From positions 5,557,327 through 5,621,326 of the forward strand of contig NC_085095.1 of the NCBI RefSeq assembly GCF_963422355.1: a stretch of DNA of 64,000 nucleotides, given 5' to 3'. The notes under the pieces were generated by a model. It saw only the letters and a list, made by a program, of their open reading frames with translations. It had not been told where the DNA came from and did no database searches. This DNA comes from Corticium candelabrum (Eukaryota > Porifera > Homoscleromorpha > Homosclerophorida > Plakinidae). Positions 46,521 to 56,731 of the stretch are shown piece by piece. Both the position numbers and the translations under genes were made by a program. Each line of letters opens with the position of its first letter. Position 1 is the first letter of the stretch.

Positions 46521-47598
46521 ATGGGGTCGACAGTAATGCTTCTAACATCATTATGGACAAGCATCACGCTACTGTTGCTTCAGACGTCGATCGTTCACAC
46601 AGCAGGTCAGAAACAGGAATCCTGTGAAGGGTTTTCGATATATTCAATGCGCGAAAACGACAATCTAGAGACAGCGCACGAACTACACGCGGACAGCTGG
46701 CAGACATTGTAATATGCATGGTAGACGGTGTCTTGTCACACTCTTTCCGTCAATCGACAAATCTAAAATGACGTCTTCGCTCTGTCATTTCTGTGTGCTT
46801 TCTAGCCGTGCCGGTAGTGTGTCAAGGGACAAACTACGGTCTTTTGACTGATCTCCACGGGTTGACTCCCGACGAGCGGATTACGCGTCTACAGACGCGC
46901 TACTCTGGTTGTGAACTGGTCGTTGGCAACGTCGAGATTGTTGGCTTATCGAGCAACGCCGACCTGAGATTTTTTAAGGACGTTTCTGAAATAACAGGAT
47001 ACTTGCTAGTTTATGAAACGCAGTTGGTGACCGTCTCTCTGCCGAGTTTGATGTTGATTAGAGGCATGCAGCGGTTTAGAGACTTGGAGACTCTGAAGGA
47101 TGCTGGTCTTGCCGTTTTGAACAATTCACAACTGCTGGAGCTTCATATGCCGCAGTTCACGGAAATATCGTGGGGTGTAGTGCTGTTTAGGAACAATCCT
47201 AGTATCTGTTATATTGACACGATCAGATGGGATGACATTTTGGAGTCTTCTCTTAATGAAAGCCTAGGATTCAACGTCACAGCTGTTGGATGTGAGCTTT
47301 CTGTTTTATAGAAAGAATGAAATGAAACTTATATAAATATATTGCTAAAAATTCTTGACTAATTTTTTTGTGCACTAAATACTGATTAGCAGATTTTCTT
47401 GCAGTTGCTGTGGTCATACTTAAATGTATTGATCTCATGTGTCTGTTTGTCATAAATTGTTATTACTAAACAATAAAATGTTTAGAAAAATGTTTGAACT
47501 CAGAGGGTTCCTACTACAATAAAGATCGAGCAAAGAAACACTAATTAATTAATTAAAGAATAATTGGAATTGCTAGCAGTGTCACTACAGTGCTGTCT

Positions 47599-47687
<89 letters not shown>

Positions 47688-49012
47688 CTGTTTGTCCTTC
47701 TATTTCCTTCTATTTATCTGTCTGTTTGTTTGTCTGTCTTTCTGTCTGTCTGTTTCTCTGTTTGTCTGTTTGTTTATCACTGCATTAAATAGGCTTGCAG
47801 TGATCATGTTCCATTAGGTGATGCATGCAATATAAGCTGTAATGGACGCTGCTGGGGACGTGATTCTGAGTCGTGTCAAAAGCCATGTAAGACTGTAATA
47901 TTGTTGTATGGTATGTCTTAAATAGTATTTGTGGTGTGTTTATGACGTAGTGTCAAAGGTTGTCTGCCCAAAGTGTACACACCTAAAAAAATCAAGTGGA
48001 CGGACTCGGTCGATTCGGTGTTTTAATCAATCAGAAGATGACTGCTGTAATACAGAGTGTACTGCGGGTTGCTTGTTAAATAAGAGTCCAAGAGCATGTC
48101 AGGTAAACTGACTTGCAAACTGCACTCAGACTGTATGAGTTATATTATTATGTCTTTGTTAGTTTTGTCAGAATTTTGTTGATGTAACTGATGTCAGCCC
48201 TCACGGAATTTGCCGAGAAACAGATTGCCAAGCTGGGACAGTTGAATTGTCACAATTTTCGTTATGCAATTCAAGCTGCAATAGTGTGTACCTTTTTTTA
48301 GAGACGCTACAATCAAACCGTTTTAGTCGCTGTACTTTGTGTAGGTCCTTTGATACGATCATCAACTGTTGGTGGTGGAATTGATATCTGTAGTGTGTCT
48401 TGTCCTTGTGACAAAGTGGGGAGCGACTGCAATTTTCGTGAATATGACGAGGTGAAAGGAGAGTGTGTGGCAGTGTCTCCTCCTGTGAGAGGTAAGTTTG
48501 TTGATTGGTAATAGTTGTGTTTTGTTGTTATTACTTGTTCTTCTGTTTGGTAGTGTGTCCAGGTGTTGAGACTGATGGACCTATTTTACACAAAGGCAAC
48601 ATTGATAGATTTGTTGACTGTGCAGTTGTACAGGGCAGCATTTACATCGATGAGATTTCGTTGACAGGGTAAGAGCATTGTTGTAATGTTATGTGTTTGT
48701 TAGTTACGTATTGGCATCTTTGTTTGTTTGTCTATCTGTTCTAGTGTGTTGCTGTCTACTGTTGTTTTGAGTGTTTGTACATGTCATTGTGTGTGTGTGT
48801 GTGTGCATGTGTCTGTCTGTCTGTTTATGTGTCTGTCTGTCTGTCTGTTTGTCCGTCTGTTTGTCTGTCTGTGTCTGTCTGTCAATACATATATTTTCAA
48901 ACATAGAACTATTATACACCATCTAAGCAAAGCAACTAAATACTACCCAAGCCAATAGGGCTTGCTTCTACCTACTGTCTGTCTGTTTGTCTGTTTGTCT
49001 GTCTGTCTGTCA

Positions 49013-49056
<44 letters not shown>

Positions 49057-52000
49057 ATCTGTTGTTCTTCGTTTGTGTGTTTGTCATTATTTCTTTTTGT
49101 CTGTCTGCCTGCCTGGTCATTTGTCTGTCTGTCTGTCTGTCGGTCGGTCGGTCTGCTGTCTGTTGTTGCATCTGACTGTTTGTCTGTTTGTCAGCCTGCT
49201 TGCATGTCTATTGTCATTTTGTTGTACACGTTTTGATCACCAATATTGTTCTTAGCGATTTGTCTACTGGGATTATGCCATTGAGTGTAGCTGATCTGAT
49301 GAAACTCTCTACTATTACTGAGATTGAAGGCTACTTAGCTATAACCAGCATTACACACTCAAATTTTAGTAGCCTTTCGTTTCTTCCAAATCTTCGAGCA
49401 ATACGAGGACGATTTAGTCTATTTGCTGGCAGATATGCTGTCTACATTGTTGGCAATTCTCACTTACGTTTTTTTCGGACGACTAACTTGGAGCGAGTTG
49501 ATAGAGGTGACATCAGGATTACAGACAATGAAGAGTTGTGTTACGTAGACTCAGTCAACTGGACTTTGATTGCTCAAGAACCACTGACGTCTGATCCGAG
49601 TGGCATTGAAGTAAAAAACAACCAAAACAGGACTATTTGTGGTATGGTGTTGAGTGGCATGGATGGTTGCGTTTATGCATCTGCGTGCATGTACATGCGT
49701 TTGTGTGCATGGTTGTATGCGTGTCAAATTTTGTATATTTGTGTTGTGTTGTTAGTACAACGAGGCGACGTTTGTGATGTTGAGTGCAATGGATGTTGGT
49801 TTACGGGGCCTGAAAACTGTGCAAGTTGTAACAACCACGAGTTCCAGGGAATCTGTGTTGCAGAGTGCAACTTGCAGTCGTAAGTTCTTTAACCGTATAC
49901 ATATTGGCATACAGATTGGACACAGAATGAACTAAATAATTAGCTTTGAGTTGCATATTTTAAGACCAATAACAGTGTATTTTGTGAAAATGATGACTAG
50001 ATGATTGTTCTATTTGGCAATAATTAGTTATGACGGCTGACAGAGTAGCACACGAACATTCAAACAGACAGAGAGGAAGGCAGACAGATATGAACATAAG
50101 CAGGCACACATTCTTAGGCAAACAAATAAAGAAGTTGAGTGTATCGATCAATTGTTAACTGATGTTTCTCTGACAGAGATGGAACTTGTGGAGCATGTCT
50201 TGATGTTTGTACTCGATTTTGCAATGGCCCTGTACGACCCTAAATTATTTAATCTTTATGAAGTCAGCGACGTCTATACGTTGTTGATGTTTAGACGGGA
50301 TTCGATTGCAGAAGTGACGGTCCACATGGCTCGGAATGCAAGTATCTAATTGAAGGGCAACAGTGTGTTCAGACATGCTCAGTTGGAACATATGAATTTG
50401 CTTCAAATCACAGCTGCTTACCATGTCCAAGCGTATGCCACATCGATCCAAACCCAGCAGCTGGATCTCCCATTGGTTGCTCTGGTCCCTATCCATTTCA
50501 GAGGTCCGGAGGATGTGAGCGATGTGAGAAGATTGGAAACGTTGCAACAGTAAGTTTATGCCTGAGAGTGACATTCTGTGACTAAATTCTGTGATATTAA
50601 TGGTACAGAAAGAGTGCATACACGAAGACGATGTGTGTTCAAATGGAACTTACGATGGAACTGAGCCGTTTCGCTCTGGTGGTTCTGTCCCAGTAAGTGT
50701 CTATTGTGGTTACTGTTTGGTAGTTTGCCTAACTGTCATGTTTGCCACTTGGTTTCTGTAGGCTTGTGTGCCGTGTACAACCCTTTGTTCATTATGTACA
50801 GGTGCAGGTCTATCAGATAGTACATGTCAGTTGTGCACGAGACGTTTCCAAGAGGGCGAGTGTGTTGACAAATGCAGTAGCACACATTATGATGACCCAG
50901 ATGGGTACTTGTGCCAACGGTGTCATCCTGAGTGCCTGGGCTGTAGCGGACCACTGGCAACTGATTGTGGAAGGTGTAAGAACAGACAGATTAGATTGAT
51001 AAAAACAGTTACGGTCTCTTCAACAACAGGAGTAGGAACGACCCGGCAACCAGCGACACTTACCAAAAGTACAACAGCTGTTCTATCTAATTCATCACTC
51101 TCATTGCAAGTCAATGTGACAGAAGCGAATGCCACGAGTTGTGTGGGAGTGAATTGCTCAATGGTGGCTACGACTGCTCCATCGTCTTTATCTCAAGTCA
51201 ATGTGACAGAAGCAAATGCCACGAGTTGTGTGGGAGTGAATTGTTCAATGGTGGCTACGACTGCTCCATCGCCTTTATCTCAAGTCAATGTGACTGACGT
51301 GAATGACACAAGGTGTATTGGAATGAATTGCTCAACGATGTTTCCAATGCTAACAACGGGTACAAATTCGATGCTGAAAACACAAGCACCTCCCAAGTCA
51401 AAGACAATTACTCTTAGAAACTGCATTCCAACGTGTCCTTCTAGTCATAACATATTGGATATGGAAGGATATTGTGTGTCCAGCTGTTCTCCTGGCACAT
51501 TTAACGACAATAATGAATGTAGACATTGCAGTCCATTTTGTGATGAGTCACTGGGATGTATGAACGACCAACCAGATAGTTGTGATGCATGCAAATATTT
51601 CACACTGATTTATCTTGATGGCATAACTGACTGTGTTGATAAATGTCCTGATCGGTTTAATGTCATGATTGTTAATCAGTCTTGTGTCGAATTCAATGCA
51701 ACTGTACCGCCAACTAATGATACAAGCACACCAGAACCACCCAAGGAGGAGAAAGCGTGAGACAAATAGCAAATTTAAATTAAAAATATTTTAATCGATT
51801 TTTTGTTTTTATTAGCTCTATTATTGGTCAAGCAGTTGGAGGCGCTGTCGGTGGTCTTGTGTTTATAGCTTTATTGCTGATTGGTATTTACCTGCTGCAT
51901 TCACATATGACCACACCCAAAGGTGGTGTCATGGTGAGTTGAATTTTTTTGTTGTAATTTAATGTTAAATTGTGCTTTGATCAGTCTATATTCATTATGC

Positions 52001-55000
52001 TCATGTCACATAACATAAATTGTGCATTTTGAAGACGATGATGACGGCAATGACGATGACAATGACAATGATACTATTCAGTGTACTGCCATATGCTGTT
52101 GATACAAAGCAAGGCTTCTAGTGATAGATAGAAGTGTGGGAACAAACACATACAGTAAGGCTGCAGGTACATGTATGGGTAGGACAACGAGAGGACGTTG
52201 GAAAACAGAGACATACACTAATTAAAAATCTTACTAATAATTAAAAAATAATTTTAGTTTTCAAATTTTTTAGAAAGCTGTGTCAAACACTTGTAGTTGT
52301 TAACAGCTAGTCAAGCAATTTATTATAGCAAAATTTTTTTGTTTTTTCTTTACGTTTTGTGTTGTTTGTGATTTTAGGCTCATATGGTGGAACTGGGACA
52401 GGTTGAACATAGCGATGTTCATGCTCAAGACATGCTGCCAGTGAACGTTTGTTGTTTGTTTAGTTATCTGATGGATATATGATGGATGATGCCAAACAGG
52501 CAGTGATGACACTGGCAACGATCGAAATCAAGAATCTGGACATTGGAGATAAACTAGGCATAGGTTGTTATGGCACTGCTTACAAGGTATATTAATTACC
52601 GCAAAGCGATCAGTTTGTTTGTGTGTTTGTTTGTTTGTTTGTTTGTTTGTCTGTCTGTCTTTCTGTCTGCATGTTTATCAGTCTGTCTGTCTGTCTGTTT
52701 GTCTGTGTGTGTCTGTTTGTGTGTCTGCATGTTTGTCTGTCTGTCTGTCAGATTTTGAAATATACCATGTAGTAAAGTAAACACAGCTTAGAATATATAG
52801 AAGAAGAAAAACAGAAGTCAAAGCAGCAAACTATCAGACGTCCAGTGAACAACTAACTCAACGCCGCTCATTAATTAATTAATCAACTTAACACATTACA
52901 ATTATGACAGACTATGTGAACGCATGTGTAGTTTGCATGGTGAAGAGGACATCTTAAGATTTGTGGGAGACAAGGAACTCTTAGTGAGGCAACACTTGAA
53001 GTTATATAAAGCCAAACATGATTGTGACAATTGCCTCTAAACAAGTTTTGCCGAGGCTTTGTCTTTTTCCTAACTTTGAATTTCTAGCATCGCAAGCATG
53101 CCACTATATATGCTAATGAACTGGCAGTCAACACAGAGTCATCATAATGGCGCTTATTACTTGCGTGAGTAGTTATCCACTCATCTGTTGGCTTCATCTG
53201 CCTGTCTGACAGTTGACTAGTATGTGTAATAGTAAAGTTAGATTTGGATAGGAAGTGCAGTTAATTGAAGAACTTTGTCAGTGTGGTGTTTGTTAGATGG
53301 TAACAGTATTGCGCACGTCACAAATACAAATTGTACTAAGTTGCTATAATGCATTTCTAGGGTTATTGGTCACCTCCCGACCAAAAGGTAAAAATACCAG
53401 TTGCCATAAAGATTCTTAGTGAGTCGCTGTCATTGAGGCAAGAGAAAGAGCTAATGCAGGTTTTGTGAGAGTTTTTGTTTCAGTTGTATTGGTTGTGTTC
53501 GAACTTTTGTTGATGTGTTTTGCTTAGGAGGCAGTGAAGATGGCTGCTGTGTGTGATCCTAACGTGCTTCGTCTGTTAGGCATATGTATGTCTGATGGTG
53601 TATATCTAGTTACACACTTTTGTCCGTTTGGGCCGTTGCTTGGTTTTCTACGTCGTCAGAAGAGAATGCTTACTCCAATGGCACTGATAACTTATAGTGT
53701 ACAAATAGCAAAGGTAAGAGGAAGTCTAGTACAAGGTGCACTGATTGCGGAATTGTTGGCTTATGTGTCAGTTGTTTGTCTGTTTGTGTAGTTGTTGTTT
53801 ATTTGTCTGTTGTCTGTGTGCCTGTATGTTTGTGTCTGTGTCTGTATGTTTGTGTGTCCGTCTATCTGTCTGTTTGTTTGTCTGTCTGTTTGTTTGTCTG
53901 TCTCTGTATGTCTGTAACTTTATCATATTGCTTGCAGGCAATGGAGTACTTGGAAACGAAAGCTCTGGTGCATGGAAATTTAGCTTGTCGCAACATTCTA
54001 GGTTTAGTTCCTTGGATATAATTATCATGTGAATTTTTTACTCTGAACTGATTGTCTCTCACTTGCTGCAGTTCAGAAACCCAATCAAGTTCGTGTTACA
54101 GACTATGGTTTGACCAATTTAGTTGACAAGACAGCAGAAGGGGTACGGAACAGTCAAACTTTCTTTGATCTACAACACGCAACTATGTCTATTGTTTAGT
54201 TGCCACTTGCTTGGATGGCACCAGAGTCTATCGAAATGAACATATTCACCCATCAGAGTGACGTCTGGAGCTTTGGTACACCCGTTCTCAACACTTATTT
54301 AATGGTCTGTGAGCAGTTTACTGGTCTAGGTGTAACGCTTTGGGAGCTCATGACATTTGGAGGTGTACCGTATCGTAAATGGATTGGCCAAGATCTGCTC
54401 GCTGTCTTACAGAAAGGAGAGAGGCTACGGCAGCCGAAGACTGTCACCATCGAAGTCTACGCTGTGATGCTGCAATGTTAGTGTGCGACTTGAGGGTTAA
54501 CACAAAGTTGAATGTTTAGCAATCGATTGAGTGTTGTTAGGCTGGATTATCGAGGACTCGTCTCGCCCTTGCTTCGAAGACATGGTGAAAGAACTGGATG
54601 CTTTGAGAAAGGACCCTGCTCGATACATTCTCACTGCATTTGTAAGTAACATTGGGTTCCACTCATTGCATGCTGCCAAGCAGTAAATGTGGCTCCACGT
54701 TATTCAACAGTGTTATACGTGTGAAGTGTGTTTAGGCTGATGAGGCTGTCCCTGCTGACAGGGGGACAACAATGAAGAGCACCTATGCTGACACTCTTGC
54801 TGCAGGTGGAGATTACGATCTCGAGTTTGACCCGGATGTTCAAAGAGCTTTGTATGAGGATCCGGATGCGTATGAAGGTTTTCTCGAGTATGAAGATCCC
54901 GACAATCTCAAGGTGATTTCAACATACAGCTAAGGGTTATAGTCAGTTGTTGGAAAATGTCACGTGATTATATTGTTGTTAATAGATGCCTAATTGTGAT

Positions 55001-55773
55001 GGTTCTAAACACATGAATGGGGATGTGCATGGCAGTAAGGAATCAGTTGCTGGTTACGAAAATCCAGCAGGTGCTGACTCAGTGAATGACTCTGATGGGC
55101 CAGTAGTAACAAGTGCACCATATGAGACTCTCCGAGCAGATCAGAGAGAGAGATCGCAAGACTATGAGAGTCCGAAGCGTTTGCATAAGACTGTTGAGGA
55201 AGATGATCTGGGTGATGGTTATGATCACCCACAACTAACAGTGAGCAAAATCATATAAGCCGCAATTTTTCAACTGGAGCTTGTTCCAACATTTGCTGAT
55301 TTGTGACAGGGTCTTTCATCTGCTATGTCAGGAAATTCGGGAACTTTGAGTGTAAACCGTTCTGGCGGTGAAGTACAGCATGAGAATGAAAGGAACTTGT
55401 TTGATGAGGCTGGTTATGAGTCTGTTGGTCCAGCATTGGAGGTCCTGTCACGGATAGGCAGCAAACAAGAACAGAATCAGTTTGAGAAAGACACAGAGCC
55501 ACTACGAGAAGCCACTCCTGGGTATGAAGATCCCTCTACCCTGTCTAAAGACACAGAAGAGGTAGGTACAAGTGTATGTCATTTGTTGCGGTATTCTTAA
55601 ACGGTTTGTGGTTTTAGCAAGCACTAGTGATTTCTAATGATGGTGCTGGAAAGTATAGTACAATGGTAGATCTTCCGTGTGCATATTTGGGTGTTTGCTT
55701 GTAATTTTTGTCTTGTGTGCTTGCAGGCGGCAAGTGGTCAAGGAGTTGTCAGCCAACCACAGGTGCGTGCGGA

Positions 55774-55838
<65 letters not shown>

Positions 55839-55866
55839 TGTGTGTGTGTGACAGTGTGTATGTCAC

Positions 55867-55904
<38 letters not shown>

Positions 55905-56069
55905 GGGCGTCTGAAGTCTAAGGAGTGATGGTCTAGGTGATGACCAATGGCAGTGTCGCTGAAGTAGATGACATGGGAACCGATCAGTATGAAGATCCGA
56001 CAAACCTGGTAGGTTCCCTGTATATTTTCATTAATTTATTATCATTTTGCTACTGATATTTAGATATGA
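46521..56069 (+). CDS. ERBB-like: ErbB/EGFR-family receptor with degenerate catalytic loop
   Basis: About 30 exons (46521-46605, 46806-47291, ... 50762-51756, 51816-51933, ... 55937-56008, 56064-56069) sum to 1,642 residues, versus 1,210 in human EGFR. Order: signal peptide; receptor L domain 1 starting VCQGT; furin-like Cys region ([10 protein letters not shown]); L domain 2; second Cys-rich region; a Thr/Ser-rich stalk insert; helix ([17 protein letters not shown]); kinase domain; tail of about 280 residues. The kinase keeps [15 protein letters not shown] and the alpha-C Glu, but the catalytic loop is HGNLACRN and DFG is [31 protein letters not shown] and [10 protein letters not shown], then RKDPARYI, are clear ErbB signatures. 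It is likely a weak or dead kinase acting as an allosteric partner, as HER3 does. The first juxtamembrane junction uses a weak donor at 52402. Confidence 0.92.
47600..47684. repeat. (GT)n array with CTGT/TTTGT tail in ErbB intron 2
   Basis: About 85 bp of GT repeats followed by imperfect CTGT/TTTGT units to about 47775. It lies wholly within the 526-bp intron 47292-47817. Confidence 0.95.
48783..49160. repeat. CTGT-bounded repeat unit, copy 2, in ErbB intron
   Basis: A CTGT-rich array ends at the same boundary seen at 43.1 kb (CTGTCAATACATATATTTTC). About 75 bp follow, then a second CTGT array (48976-49160) with GGTC variants. It occupies most of the intron 48669-49255. Confidence 0.7.
51107..51345 (+). 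repeat. Three tandem 28-residue repeats in the ErbB stalk
   Basis: Within the large exon 50762-51756 the unit [20 protein letters not shown] + VATTAPS-type end occurs twice almost identically and a third time diverged ([16 protein letters not shown]). The period is 84 nt. Each unit has NxT/NxS glycosylation sites and two cysteines. No such insert exists in the ErbB receptors I know. Confidence 0.9.
52605..52755. repeat. TTTG/CTGT tract in ErbB intron
   Basis: Mixed TTTG and CTGT units inside the 774-bp intron 52587-53360. The rest of that intron has no recognised feature. Confidence 0.85.
53765..53915. repeat. CTGT/TTTG tract in ErbB kinase intron
   Basis: Imperfect CTGT and GTTTGT units filling most of the intron between the kinase exons ending 53713 and starting 53938. 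Confidence 0.85.
55777..55905. repeat. (GT)n array in the last long ErbB intron
   Basis: Two GT runs separated by ACAGTGTGTATGTCACATT, within the intron 55763-55936 between small tail exons. Confidence 0.95.
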
Positions 56070-56731
56070 GCACGCAGGACGGCAACAATCAGTGACTGTT
56101 TGTCCAGGTTATTCAATCTAACTGTATGTACAGTGCGTACACGTTGATGTTTATGTATCGCTGAGCAACAGAAGCGCTGGATTAATTTTACGTAATTCTT
56201 CTACATTTTAGCAATTCTTTATGTGTGTAAGTATACACCATTATAAAGTACAGAAAGTCACAAAGTATGTATGTAAGTATACACCATTGTAAAGTACACA
56301 AAGTCAGAAAGTACTTTTGTAGGTTTGTGCTCCTTCTACCAAACCTGTTATGGGATAGCCAAAACTTTGTAGTCAATTAACCTGTAGCGCGCATGCGCTA
56401 AGGTTAGTGTGGTCTGTGGACCAGTGATTGAACGAACGGATGGGTGGACAATTGGAACGCAGCGCATGCGCTCATTGTTATTGCTGGGGTTAGTTAGCGT
56501 GCCAGTTGATGTGATGTAATGATGTCTTTGCATGCTTTCAAGAGGTATCAAATAGCTATCCCATGTCAACAATCCACCTGGTAGTGAATGTGTCCAGCCG
56601 CTCAAGCTTATGTATTCACACGTGGAAATGAACGGGGAAGACAATTTATCTGTTACAAAACAGCTCGCAATGTGAACAAACAACAGTCTCTAGTTACGCA
56701 GCACTGGCAGTTTTTTAGTTAATTAATTGTT
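56070..56731. other. Convergent 3' region between ErbB-like and hydrolase genes
   Basis: No gene recognised. It contains a 46-bp tandem duplication (units starting 56227 and 56273) and two GCGCATGCGC palindromes (within 56387-56398 and at 56462-56471), the pattern bound by NRF-1 in animals. Confidence 0.6.

Noticed and set aside
52441-52463. A 23-bp intron in the ErbB juxtamembrane region
   Set aside because: Using the donor at 52402 gives a normal 62-bp intron and keeps frame, so no ultrashort intron is needed.
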